From: Coriaria nepalensis
Taxonomy: Eukaryota; Streptophyta; Magnoliopsida; Cucurbitales; Coriariaceae
Assembly: GCA_027186245.1 (NCBI GenBank)
Contig: CP114486.1
Location: 7,144,501-7,208,500 of the forward strand
Direction of reading: 5' to 3'
DNA length: 64,000 nt
Part shown: one piece after another, positions 10,690 through 23,009 of the stretch
Layout: each line of letters starts with the position of its first letter
Position numbering within the stretch: position 1 is the first letter of the stretch
Program-made: the position numbers and the translations under genes
The notes under the pieces: model-generated
The model's input: only the letters and a program-made list of their open reading frames with translations
Database searches by the model: none
Told to the model about the DNA's origin: nothing

Positions 10690-11833
10690 TCAGCATCTAT
10701 AACTGCTGGAGCAGCCTTAGCTTCGCCAACCTCATCCCTTGAGGCCTCGTCACCCGAAAGTTCGATCTCATTAATGTTAAGACCGTGAAACTTTAGCTCG
10801 ACCACAATAAGGCACGATCAGACTTCAGCGTTGAGAACTCATCTGACTCTAAGTACTTAGCCATGGCCTCGCTCTTAATACATGGGATGTCGGCTTGGAG
10901 ATCCTCCAGCTCTATTTGAGTTCTCGCTAGCTTAGCTTGGGTGCTGACTAATTGCCCCTTAACTACCTAAAGTTCCTCTGCATCAGCATTCTTGAGGTCT
11001 ACCTCCTTATGGTATTTTTGGACGAGATGGTTCTTCTTAGAAGACAGCTCCTTTACTTGATTGATGGAGGTTAGAACACTCTACTTCAACCTCTTAGTCT
11101 CACAGCAGAGGTGCTCAACCTCTTCCTGTTGGAAGGTCTGAATGGAGGCGCCAATGACAATAGAAGCGATCTGACACTACGAAGACAAAGGGCAGCTTAT
11201 AAGATTTTAAATGCTGAAAAAAAAATATATTGAACTGAGATAGGTGAGATGCTTACAGTCAAGAGGTAGACACTTAGGACCTCCTAAGCTTCCGGAAGGG
11301 GAAGGGCACCGAGCTTGAGGTTCCCATGGGACAGATGAAGGTCATTAGTTTCCCTAAAAAACTCTTCGAGGAAACCTTCACTGATCCGAGGCTCTTGTTG
11401 AAGGCTGGAGCCAATTTGCTGGGTCAAGAAGGCCATCATGGCCGTACACCAGGATAGCAGTGAGGCTGAAGTGGGAAGGTCACGTGGAGGGGAAAACATT
11501 GGAGCTTCAGTAGGAGACAAGGCAGAAGCGGCTGGTGATGGAGCTGGAGAGCTAGATAATTTCACTCTCTCAGGCTGAACCTCAACTCTAGGAACCTTGC
11601 TAGCGCTAAGGGCTTGAGAGGGCCCATTTTTCCTTTTAAACTGCTTTAAAGCAGTCTTGGCTTCCCGCCTCTCCTTTCGCTCTTGAAATTTACGGTCAGT
11701 CAGAGCCGTAACTTCAGATTTGGAGATATTTTCTATAAAAACAAAAGAGAGAAGAAGAGAGAAATTCTAAGTGTTATAAAATACATCGAAGAGAAATGCT
11801 TTTACATGTAATAGGTGTGAGGAGGTTACCATG
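10690..11833 (-). pseudogene. antisense extra ORF of Tat element, intron-containing
   Basis: The minus strand has an open exon at about 11732-11230 with an upstream acceptor TTTTATAG. It starts with a basic stretch (ERKERREAKTALKQFKRK), then a Ser/Pro/Ala-rich linker and EGFLEEFFRETNDLHL. It ends near a GTAAGC donor, and after a T-rich acceptor (TTTTTTTCAG) a second part (about 11200-10700) reads as a coiled coil: INQVKELSSKKNHLVQKYHK, then KYLESDEFSTLKSDRALLW. A further upstream exon may end at about 11833 (GTAACC donor). Two TAG stops (PEA*EVL, EEL*VVK) sit at likely CAG codons. Extra antisense ORFs with introns are known in some Tat elements; the function of this protein is unknown to me. 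Confidence 0.6.
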
Positions 11834-11869
11834 AGTGAGTGCCCTCAACTTAGCTCAGCTCAAGGAAAT

Positions 11870-12312
11870 GCTTTAAAACTCTATTTTAAATATGATTTGA
11901 AAATATTTAATCATATCAAAGATATTATTTGATGATCATCTTTGAATTATTAATTCAATAAATTTAAAGAGTTTAAATTAATTAGAAAACATAATGGAGT
12001 TCTGTAAATACATCTCATTCTAATTAATTATGAGACTTTTTTCAGAGGTTTTCCGCTAGAAATTTTTCTGAGAGAAAAAGAGAAAGAAAACATTGTCATC
12101 TCTATGTGTCCACATACGTTCTATTGTATTGAGGATCAATTTGGAAGATCAGGGTGTGAGTTTTGACGATCGATTTTCATAATGCAAAGGTATGTCCTCT
12201 TCGTATAGATGTATATAAAGGATTGCTAAAACAATTTTTAGAAAATTTTTGTTATACATTGGGATAAATTGTTCGCTTACGCTGCGTGGTTTTGAACCGT
12301 CGATTTCCAACA
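11870..12312 (+). repeat. 5' LTR of plus-strand copia element
   Basis: The right end is fixed by the primer-binding site: the LTR ends ...CCAACA at 12312. The left end, TGCTTTAAAAC at about 11871, is only a guess from the TG rule. No matching 3' LTR was found in the window, so the boundaries cannot be confirmed by comparison. The LTR interrupts the region next to the antisense Tat ORF. Confidence 0.5.
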
Positions 12313-12314
12313 AT

Positions 12315-12326
12315 TGGTATCAGAGC
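12315..12326 (+). promoter_or_regulatory. primer-binding site (initiator Met tRNA)
   Basis: TGGTATCAGAGC two bases after the LTR end matches the 3' end of plant initiator tRNA-Met, the usual primer of Ty1/copia elements. It defines the element as plus-strand. Confidence 0.9.
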
Positions 12327-14400
12327 AGTTTTTATCTATATATAAATTAATTGTTGTATGAGATTCTTACATTTTCATATATATATGCGATATGTATGTT
12401 GAATGGATGTTTATCTTTTTTGAATGTATGGTTGATATAATGAATCATTAACTGTTTGGTAATTATAGGTTAGGAATTTGTTCGATTTTCTTTCTCTAGA
12501 TTTATGTAAGCCGATTTGTGGCGTAGGATGTTTTGTACAATTTTTTCTTTCTTTTAAATTCCGCTTGATAGGAGGAAGAAGAAAACACGAGACGAACGAA
12601 ATGGGCGATGAACGGCACGGGGACAAGTAGTGCCGTTGCATGCAGTCTGCCGCGGAACCATCTCACAGCACTGTAGCAACAACGGGACTGTCCCGCAACG
12701 CCGCTCTGTGCGCCTAGTTGTGGGACTATCCCGTGGCAGAAGCCCTAGCTGCGGGAAGGTCTTGCGGCGCAGCCCAGGTCACGAAACTATCGTACGGCAG
12801 CGAGACCCAACCGCGGGACTATCGCACAGCGCAACCCAGCCACGAGCTGGTCCCGCGGCGCAAGGCCATTGGTTCCGGCGAGCGCGTGCTGCCACAAGTA
12901 GCGACAACTATTCCAAGTCGCTGCCGCTTGTGCCCAACCCTAGGGTTTCACGGGTTTTACCCATGAAACCAAAATGGGATGGGTTAGGGGTTTGACCCGT
13001 GACTCACTCGATAAATGGATTTGACCCATTTAATTTTTGTGGCCTACAAATATTGTATAAGCCCGTTAGCTTCAGCTTTTGATTTTTTTTGAAAAACCAA
13101 ATGACGTATTGTGTTTGACCCAAAACTAAGTCCAATTGGCCGAAATAGAGTTTATGCCCAATTGAAAATAATTAAGTTAAGTAAAAAATAGGGTTTGAAA
13201 AATTATTTTTCAAGGGATTTTGGAATTGGGTTTAATTTTAGAAAATTACCGGTTGGGCCTAAAATTCAAGATGGGGCAAGCTTAGGAAAGAATATAACAC
13301 TTGAAGCCCTTATATAACTTTTTATATTTTTTTAATTTAGTTGTATTTTGTTTTGCAAGGGTCGTAAATTTTAGAAATACCTAAAATTATCCGGTCCATT
13401 ACATTTATATTTATGTTGATTGATTTGATTGATAATGTATTCATGCATTAGTCAATTACATGCCATACATGAATATCCACATAGTTTTATTTTAAGTCAT
13501 GTATCTCATAAGTAGAAACATTATTTAATTAGGATTGTCCTAAGTGATTTATGTGATTTATTTAGTGAAATTAATTACATAAATAGATTGAGGTTTAAGG
13601 AGTTAAACTTAGTAATCACATCTTATAAGGTCAAACATTTGAGTTAAGACTTTACTAACCAATTTTATTAAAAAGAGTTTTAATGAAATTTAATGAATAT
13701 AATAAGTTATAAATTAGGTTCACCTAATGAGATTATGATCATAACTTGATATGTGTTAAAAGAATTTAATTGAACCTAGGTCCAATAGGATTGGCATTTA
13801 TAACTAATAGGATTATATTCAATGGTTAACTAGTAATTAATTTAGAATTAATTAATAGAAAACATAGGATGTTTTATGAAAACACTTATTTCAAAATAGT
13901 GAGTGGGAGAAGGCTGATTTGACAAAATAACTTATGGTCTCCATTATTAGTACGACACCGTGAGATATTGAAAGGCCTCGAGATGGCTTTGTTTTCGTCC
14001 CCCTAAGGAAGGTTTCAAAACATATCCATATCGGGGTTAGCTTCTTAAGAAGATAGGAAAAAGTGATGTATTTCAAACTTCACCGAGCCGACTCCATGAA
14101 CTCCGAAATAATGGGTTACACTCACAAAGACATAATTAAGATTTAAATGGTTAATTATCTCTTGATGAAATAAAGGGTAACTTATGAGCAAAAAGTATGA
14201 GATATTTTAGGTTTGACTCGTAGGTTTGAGAATGTCTCAAAGTTAATTTGAAATTAATATAACCAATCCTAAGGCAGTATATTGATTGTTAAATTTATTT
14301 ATTGTGGTTTAGTAATAAATAATTTTATGTGTTTTAATTATTGCATTCATGCATCATATTTACTATTTTGAAAATTTGATATTTATTTCAATTATAATGA
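12327..14400 (+). other. long untranslated leader of copia element, with GC-rich block
   Basis: About 2 kb separates the primer-binding site from gag. 12600-12960 is much richer in G+C than its surroundings and contains a loose repeat of words like GGGACTATCCCG and TCCCGCGGCG. It holds an open frame at 12630-12995 with no recognisable domain, probably a by-product of the composition. 13000-14400 is AT-rich with no coding signal. Confidence 0.5.
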
Positions 14401-15397
14401 ATGGTGTATGTTTTATTAATTTCATTAATCAACATTTCTTCGATCAATAATCATGTTACCGCATTACTAAATGAATACAAACTAACTGGTGATAATTTTA
14501 TGAGAAGGAAATCGAACCTCAACATGGTATTAATATGCGAAAACCATAAGTTTGTCTTAACCGAGGAATGTGCGAAAAACGCTCTACTACTGCTGCCCGT
14601 AATATACGAGAAAAGTATGACAATTGGATCCAATCTAATAACAAGGCAAAATGCTACAGGTTGATGAGCATGAGTGATGTTCTTAGGAAGAAACACAAAA
14701 ATCTGGAGACTGCATATGAGATATTAGTATCTCTTTGTGCCTTATTTGGGCAGCAATCCAACCAAAGTCGTCATGACGCTATAGAACCTACATGAACTCT
14801 AACATGAAGAAAGGATTTTCTATCATAGATCATGTTTTAAACATGATCAACACGATGCACGAGACAGAAATACATGGGGATACCATTGATGAGCGCACTC
14901 AACTTAGCATCATACTTGAGTCACTCTCACTGGCTTTTGCTGCATTCACTGGTAACTATTTTATGAATAAGTTACAATACAACATGACTCAGTTGTTAAA
15001 TAAACTACAAACCTTTGAGACCCTTAAGAAGGCAAGGTCCAAAAAGGGTGAAGCAAATGTTGCTGAACAAAAGCCGCCTTCCTATTATGTTAAGAATAAT
15101 AAGAGAAGGAACATCAATGGAAAGAACAAGAAGGAAAAGAAAGCCAAAAAGTCACCTAAAGGCAAGGAGAACAAGAAGAAAGACAACTCCAAGAAAAAGG
15201 AACCCAAGGGAAAGTGTTTCCACTGTGGAGTTGATGGCCATTGGAAGAGAAACTGTAACAAGTATCTCTCCGAGTTAAAGGAGAAAAAGAAAGGTAAATG
15301 TGATTTACTTATTTTAGAAGCTTGTTTAGTGGAAAATGATTTGTCATCTTGGATAGTAGATTCGGGAGCCACTAATCATGTTTATTCTTCTGTATAG
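14401..15397 (+). pseudogene. copia gag and protease start, frameshifted
   Basis: Gag reads LLNEYKLTGDNFMRRKSNL from about 14470, shifts frame near 14570 to REKYDNWIQSNNKAKCYRLM, and again near 14790 to the longest open part (14792-15397, 201 codons). That part ends in a Lys-rich stretch, a CCHC zinc knuckle (CFHCGVDGHWKRNC, about 15215-15255) and the protease active site WIVDSGATNHV (about 15350-15382). A TAG stop follows at the start of the protease body. Confidence 0.85.
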
Positions 15398-15399
15398 AT

Positions 15400-17900
15400 G
15401 CTTAGTTCTTTGAGGGAGCTTGCTATTAGGGAGGTGATAATGAGAGTTAGTAGTGGTGCGATCGTTTCAGCTGAAGTCGTGTGAGTAGTCCATTTAGTTT
15501 TTAGTAATAATTATCTTGTTTTGAACAATGTTTATTTTATTCATGGATTTTGTAAAAATTTGATTTCTTTATCTATATTGCATGAATAAAATTTTGATAT
15601 TTCTTTTGGTAAGAAAGGCTTCGATATTTGTCATGCAAAACAAATTAATGGACTCTATTTACTTACACCAAATAAAAGATTGTTAAATAATTTAAATTAT
15701 TTAAAGTACTAAATCCTAAATCTAACAAACGATAAAAAGTTTCTCAAAGTGATGATACGTATCTTTGGCATCTTCAGTTAGGACATATCAATCTTGATAT
15801 GATAAATAGGTTAGTAAAAGATGGTCCTTTAAGAGAGTTGACTGTTAGCACTCTTCCTGTTTGTGAATCCTATCTAGAAGGAAAGATGACTAAGAGACAT
15901 TTCTCTGCAAAGGGCTAAAGAGCCAAAGAACCTCTTAAGTCAGTACATAGTGACGTTTGTAGTCCTATAAATGTACAGTGGTCCTATAAATGTACAAGCA
16001 ATATGTGATTATGAATATTTCATCACCTTCATTGATGATTATTCTGAATATGGACACGTATACCTAATGCAAATGAAATCTAAAACTTTTGGAAATTTCA
16101 TAGAATTTCGAGCCGAAGCAGAAGCAAAAAAACAATTAGGCAAATCACTTAAAACACATCGACCGGATCAAGGAGGTGAATACCTTGATTTTGAGTTCAA
16201 GGATTATTTGCTGGAGCATGGAATTCTATCCCAACTCACAGCACTTGGAATACCACAACAAGATGGTTTTGTAGAGAGGAGAAACATAACCTTATTAGAT
16301 ATGGTTAGGTCAATGTTAAGCTACTCATCACTACACTCATGTTTTGGGGATATGCACTTCCAGATCGTGACATATATTTTGAATGTAGTTCCATCTAATT
16401 CTATACAAAAGACACCCTTAGAGTTGTGGAATGGCACTAAACCTAGTTTAGCCCATTTTCGCATATGAGGGTGTCCAGCACACGTGCTGAAATCCAAGAC
16501 TAGGAAGTTGGACTCACGATATGATTTTTGCATATTCATTGGCTATCCTCATAGCACAAGGAAAGATTAGTTTTATAGTCATAGTGAGAAAAAGGTGCTT
16601 GTGTTGACAAATGCAACTTTTCTCGAACAAGACTATATGACAAACTATAAACCTCGTAGTAAGGTAATACTAGAGGATTTGACTTCTGATCAGATCAGAA
16701 CATCTCAATCACCACTTGATGAATGACAACATCAGGAGACCACCAATCATAGTCAGAACATCCTGGTAGCTCATCGTAGTGGGAGGATTGTGAGACAACC
16801 CATTCGCTATGAACACAAGGCACATGTTCTAATGTTAGACACTAACTAGGATGATCCATTGACCTTTAAGGAAGCAATGGATGATACTGACAAGAATGAA
16901 TGGGAAGATGCAATTAACCAAGAAATGGAGTCCACGTATTCTAATTCTGTTTAGGAACTTGTATATCCACCTGAAGATGTGAGTCCCATTGGATGCAAAT
17001 GGATCTATAAGAAGAAAACAGGCGTAGATGGGAAAGTGGAGACTTTCAAGACACGACTTGTAGCAAAGGGTTATACCCAAAGGGAATGAGTTGATTATGA
17101 GGAGACTTTCTCTCCCGTAGCCATGCTAAATTCTATACACATATTTTTATCCATAACCACTAGTTTGGACTATGAGATATGGCAAATGGATGTCAAGAGA
17201 GCTTTTCTGAATGGTTATCTTGAAGAGAGCATTTACATGATGCAATCAGAAGGTTTTGTGCAAAAAGGCCAAGAGCAAAAGGTTTGCAAGTTGGTTAGAT
17301 TCATTTATGGATTAAAGTAAGCCTCTAGGCTTTGGAACCTAAGGTTTGATGAGACTATTAAGAAGTATGGGTTCGAGCAAAATGTTGACGAACCATATGA
17401 TTATAAAAACATAAAAAATAAGAAGGTGGTCTTATTAGTTCTTTATGTTGACGATATTTTACTCATTGGTGATGTAGAAATATTGTCTAACAAAAAGAAA
17501 TGGTTAGCCAAGCAATTCCAAATGAAAGATTTGGGAGAAGCAAGCTATGACCTAGGAATCCAAATCCTAAGGTATAGGAGGAACAAGCTTTTGGCACTAT
17601 CTCAAGCCTCTTATATAGAGATAAGGTGATATAAATCAATTCTTAATGTAAAACTCCAAAAAGGGTCAATTACCGACTAGATATGGAGTAGTTCTTTCTA
17701 AAGAGCAGTGTCCAAAGACACATTAGGAAGAAGAAGAGATGAGACGAATTCCCTATGCCTCAGCTATAGGCAGTCTTATGTACGCCATGCTGTGTACAAG
17801 ACCTGAAATTTGTTATGCAGTAGGGATTGTTAGTTGCTATCAAATAGCCAGTATTAGAACATTGGAGAGCGATAAAGCATATTCTCAAATATCTTCAGTC
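15400..17900 (+). pseudogene. copia pol: protease, integrase, reverse transcriptase, truncated
   Basis: GAG-pre-integrase reads LWHLQLGHINLDMINRLVKD (about 15765). The integrase core (open 15971-16468) shows FIDDYSEYGHVYLMQ, RPDQGGEY and GFVERRN. RT reads GCKWIYKKKTGVDGKVE (about 16993), MDVKRAFLNGYLEESIYM and the catalytic box LYVDDILLIG (about 17440-17470). Stops are single TAG/TGA/TAA at Gln, Trp or Arg positions. The copy ends at ILKYLQS (about 17900); RNase H, 3' UTR and 3' LTR are missing and the next DNA belongs to another copia family in reverse. Confidence 0.88.
15962..15996 (+). repeat. 19-bp tandem duplication inside copia integrase
   Basis: GTCCTATAAATGTACA occurs at 15962-15977 and again at 15981-15996. 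The 19-bp shift is not a multiple of three, so it changes the reading frame between the DVCSPINV segment and the AICDYEYF segment of integrase. Confidence 0.9.
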
Positions 17901-17929
17901 TTAGGTTAGAGTATCACATGTAAAATAGT

Positions 17930-20880
17930 TACTAAATAAATCTTATCAATAGCCATTATTAATTACCATTGAGAATTATCTAAGTATCATTATGGTGTTC
18001 CACTAGCATCATTGGCTATGAGATCAGCCACCCTAACAATTAGGTGATAAACTACATGATTGTCTATTACAATCAATTCATGTCCATTCTTGAGATCATA
18101 TAACAATGAATTATTTATATCTTAAGAGCTTTTAGCAACTTAAGTTTCTACTAGCATGATCTCTATCATTGGCTCCAGAGTGTATAACTCAAGATATTGG
18201 ACTTTATCAAGATATGCATATATAAAACATATAATATTAATTCCAACAAAATCAATAAACATGATAAATAGTAACTGACTTTCACTAATGACAATAAATG
18301 TTTTCTTGCTAATATTTGCATAAGAATAGTATCACATAAAGTATTTGCCCCATTGGTCAAAATTTGATTGGCTTGATGGACATACACTTTCAAACTCTCA
18401 CTTGCACTAAAGACAATCGTTTCTGAATCTAATTCCCATCCTGTCAAGATGGCGATCAAACTTCTGTTAGGAAAGAGCCTTAATGAATGGATCTACTATG
18501 TTGTCATCTATGTCTACCTTTTCTATGTTGACATCTCCTCTTCTGATTATCTCTTTTACTTACTGAGCTTTTAGCTCATTGTTATTGCTTGTATTATAGG
18601 TAAGCAAAATGGAAAGTCAATAGTTTCGTAATTGGGTGAATGAAGTGTAATCGACTTGGTGTGGAATACATATAGGCCCAACCTATGGTGAGATAGGAAA
18701 GATTTAAGAATGAAATGTTTGGAGGCCCTTAAACGTATTTTGAGAAGTTTTTAAAAGCAACGCTTTATTTTTTTTTAACAAAGTTGTAAATATTATCATG
18801 TTTATATATGATATACATAAATTATATATATATATATAACATACTAGGTTTTCTTATAATATGGTTGTCAGGATTGATTTAAATAGGATTTTAAGAAAGA
18901 AAATTTTTTTATGTATGTCTACTAATGGATTCCAAGTTAGTTATGTAACGCTCTTACTGGTTATATTTAAATAAAAATAATTATTATTTTCTCAAAAGTA
19001 TTCGATAAACAATATAGTTAGTAGGAGGTCATTACAACATGTCTATGATCTTACTAATTCGCTACTTTATTTTGATTCATATCAAGATTTGAAAGTATCT
19101 AACCTTTCAAAATACTAATCATTCTAGCGCACATTCTCCAACAAATGTTATGCACTTGATCATTTTCATACAATATTATGCACTAGAGATACTATTCCTC
19201 TTATATTAATTATCGTTATCCTAAATTATATTTAGGTAATTAATAATATTAATGGCATATTTATTTTCATATTGTCTTTGAAACCTTTTGATATAGGCAT
19301 AAGCTTATGCTATTGTGGCTACTTATCTCGAAGTAACACTTTGGCTCAAGTGGCTTTTATTCGACATTCACTTTTTTTAAAAGAGTGATTATGAACCCTT
19401 AATTCTAGACACTAGAAAGGTGTTCATGTCTGAGAATAGTTCTACATTATCTTCCTCAAATCTTGAAGCAAGTCTCTACTAACTTGAATGTTCAAGAATC
19501 AAGGTCAATGAACTATTCGTTATTTCATGCTTTCTCATAAAGAATAATAATTAATAATGTAGGTAATTTAGTAAATTATATCAACTACTAAAATTAAGAG
19601 TATTTTTAATATTATTTAAGCTTCCACTGTTTTATTATAATTCACATCATCCTTTTATGTGAACCGGGAAAAACTCCTTCTCCTAGTGGGTAAAGGACCA
19701 CCCCCTACATCCAATATTATTGTCTCACATGTCCGTAGCTGACCAAATAAACATGTAAGTTTGTAAAACAACTTTCACAATTACTTCACATGTAATTCCT
19801 TTACTTGCCCCTAGAACAAAATGGCCTCACGTGTCCATAGCCAACCATATCTTCTAGTTAAGTAACCCAACCTATTCGTTGTGACATAACAACTACTCAA
19901 ACTAATATTCTCTATGTGTCCATAGCTGAATATAATTGGAATATTTCTGTCACATGCATCTTATGTATTTATGACAAATGAACTCATAGATTAATAAAGC
20001 ACTAAACCCTATATGTGCATACCTGATAAAATGAATTATTAATCTCAAATTCATTGTAATGTTTGGAAGGCACTATGTAAACATTCTTACAAACATTGTC
20101 AACATGCTTTTCGATATTATGCGAATTACATATCAAAACAACAAGGTATGTACTATATCTGACATACATGCATCAATCAAACAATTCAATCAACATGTAT
20201 GTATTATTTCCATGTGACATAATGCTTATAATGTGTCAATCTCAACAAACTTTAGATTTGACTACCATGACTAACAATTAATCATACTAGTTGTTTTCAT
20301 GGTTTATTGATTCAAATTAGCATGTCAATCAATTATAATATTCTACTAATACTTTTGAAGAATATTTTCAAGCCATATTAATTCTCAAGTTTGAATTCTT
20401 TCAAAAAAAAATTGTAGTGTTGAAAAACTTATCCTAGTTTAGGGCACATTCTAATTTAAGAGATCATTCATATATGAAAATTATAATTCCAAGAACATTT
20501 TCATAAATTAAATATTCTTACTTGAGGAGTCTAAACCGGTAATCTTTGAACATTTAAAAAATCTTCATTTTCATTAAAAAAAAAAAAAACTAACAGTTTG
20601 CAAACACTTTGCAACATTTAAGCCCCATAATTTTCCAAGTCACATTAATTTAATTTTATGTGTTTTAATCTCAAAACAATTTCAAAATTAATACATAATT
20701 AAAAATACACAAAACTGGAGAAAACTGAATTTTCCTGACATTTTGGGATTCAAAAAATCAGCGGGCCTCACTCATACACGCAATAAGGAAGTAGCACGAT
20801 GCATCATTATGCACCAAGCCCCACAAACAACACACGAACAACCCGCCGTTGCCCGAACAGTAGCATACCATTACCGTATA
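17930..20880 (-). mobile_element. copia family X, 3' end and leader pieces (pol deleted)
   Basis: The minus strand holds the end of RNase H (RGDVNIEKVDIDDNIVDPF and QKFDRHLDRMGIRFRND, about 18410-18570) and then 3' sequence that recurs at 31490-32040 and 36340-36605. The right part (about 20200-20760) matches the leader of the minus copia X copy at about 34320-34900. A middle part (about 19700-20060) is the reverse complement of 29700-30000. Integrase and RT are absent. A TA run lies at about 18824-18838. This copy borders the truncated Athila-like LTR at about 20885. Confidence 0.65.
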
Positions 20881-20884
20881 ATTA

Positions 20885-21311
20885 GATAAATATGATAGTG
20901 ATTTATTGCCAGTTTATAGTTTTGTTTCGTTTTTTCATAATTTCTGAATAAAAGTAGCATAATACTTTCAATGATAACCATCCTTTTATCAATAATTTTC
21001 ATCTTAAATTTTATTTGCTTAATTTCTAATTTTGTTATTTGATTTGTTTTCTTTATTTACTTATTAGTTTAATTCCAAACCTCTATACGTTTCGAGTCAT
21101 CTTCTTAGTGTGTCTGTCATATTAGGTTTTAGGTAGATTTTTGAAATTTTAATTTAGGTCAATTCAAAATCTTATTTTAATTGAGTCAATAACTTATAAA
21201 TTAGAAGAATATTCTACTAGATGACCATTGCTTATTATTATACTCTATTATGATACTATCACATATGGGGATTTAATTAGTACGATTCATATCATATCAA
21301 TTTTTGCATCA
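20885..21311 (+). repeat. 5' LTR (truncated) of Athila-like element
   Basis: The LTR ends ...TTTTTGCATCA at 21311, parallel to ...ATCGCATCA at 24377. TGTCGCTGGGAATG directly after it looks like a decayed tRNA-Asp-type primer-binding site. The left part of the LTR is missing at the junction with copia X. Confidence 0.7.
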
Positions 21312-21362
21312 TGTCGCTGGGAATGTTTTTCATTAATTTTTTTTTCTTGTTTTCTATTTTAG

Positions 21363-22480
21363 AATGAACCAGGTTGTTATATCCAAAATTGAGCAACAAC
21401 TAACTTTGCTTGTTCAGCAAATTTGTGTAGGCACTATTAACAAGCAAAAATATGCATATTTTGTTCTACCCTAAGTCATCTAACTTATGTGTCCGTTGTT
21501 GTAAGGTAATTTTGACAAGGAAAATGCATTAGGAGGATTAATCTCAAGGGCAACAAATAGATAGTTATGATCTTTTTTCTAACACACACAATGTTGGATG
21601 GAGGGATCATCCAAATTTTAGTAATGTAAAAAATCATCAAGTTTCCTTCAACTCATACTTCAATTCTCCACCGGGTTTCAATTAACCAAATCTGCAATAA
21701 TTTTACCAACCTCAAACAGTGCCATTTCATTGGGAAGCAAAAAATTTAAGGACATAAGTAAGCCAATTAGCCACTGGAGTTGAAATATTGGAAGCGCAAA
21801 GGTCAAGCAAGCCTGCCTCACAAATCGTGATCAATCAAAGAGAGAATGTAAGAACCATAAACTTGAAAAGTAAGGGGAAATTTGATGAAGCATCAGAAGC
21901 ACCAAAAAATGTTGATGGCACTAGAGTGAAGCCAATTCAAGAAAGTGACAAAGATGTTCAGAAAGTTAAAGCTACAGCCTCAAAACAAGCAAATGTGACT
22001 ACTCCTAAGGTAACAACATGTAAGATTCCTAGTTTTAGAAACATTTCTTGTTTACCTTTTCCTAGCAGGTTTGCATAGTCTAAAAATGCGAGAAAGAAAT
22101 TTTGGAGACTTTCCATAAGGTTCAAGTCAAAATTTCACTTTTAGAAGCTATCAAGGAAATATCTCGATATTGAAAGTTTCTTAAAGAATTGTGTAGAGCC
22201 AAGTTACAATTGAAGAGAAACGAAGTTTTAAGTTTAGGGGAGAATGTGTCAGCTATTTTACGAAGGAAGCTTCCACAAAAATGCAAAGATCCAGTGCAGA
22301 AAAGTTTTAAGCTAAAAGATGAAAATGCATTGGGAGTGACCTTGACAAAAAGCTTAGATGTAGAAATCCTGTGAAGCAATACAATGAGTCCTTGGTGACA
22401 AAAATTGTAGAAGGTGAAGATTTTTTATACGGATGGTGTAAAGAATGAGAATAGACCGAGTCTGGCTGAGGACAATAAAC
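21363..22480 (+). pseudogene. Athila-like gag C-terminus and protease region remnant
   Basis: Readable text includes SKPASQIVINQRENVRTINL (about 21803-21862), corresponding to the family's ...QT.NPRENVSAI.LRSGKE. Further on are FPSRFA (about 22060) and LCRAKLQLKRNEVLSLGENV with RRKLPQKCKDP (22185-22292). The last segment normally precedes the protease active site, but here it runs into VQKSFKLKDENALGVTL and ends at 22374, with no RT, RNase H or integrase. Open pieces are 21788-22078 and 22189-22374. Confidence 0.75.
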
Positions 22481-23009
22481 TAAGCGCTCAATGAGAGGTA
22501 AACCCATCATATTAATTTTTCTTATCCTTTAGTCTTTTCTTTCATTTTAATTTACAATTTTGCATGTTTTGTTTTCTCTACATTTGATCTTCTTATTGCA
22601 TGATTCAATTTTACATTGAGGACAATGTAGAGATTAAGTGTGGGGAGAAAGAATTTTGATTTTGGATTTTGTTATCCTTAAAAAATAATAATAAAAACCT
22701 AAAAAACAATTTGCACTTTCTTTTTAGCTTTGTTAGGTTTTGTTAATTGGTTTTGTTTTTAGCCTTAGGAGGCTTTCCAACAACCATGACTAAACTTTAT
22801 TGTTATAGTTTTGGTTGATTATGAACATTGATTTATATCTTTGTATTATTCATTGGTTAAAATGTTTTTATGATAATTATATATTCAAATCTTTATGCGT
22901 CATAGCCCTATTTTTTTTATCTTTAAAATATTCATGTTATGTTAGGATGAGTAAAATGCTAATATTTCCTTACTTCAAATATTATTTGAGTTTAATAGCC
23001 AAGATAAAG

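Noticed and set aside
12314..12326. tRNA gene fragment
   Set aside because: Only the 12-base primer-binding complement to tRNA-Met is present, as also at 35324 and 46698.
12630..12995. 121-codon open frame as a host gene
   Set aside because: It lies in the copia leader between primer site and gag, has no domain, and its openness follows from GC-rich composition.
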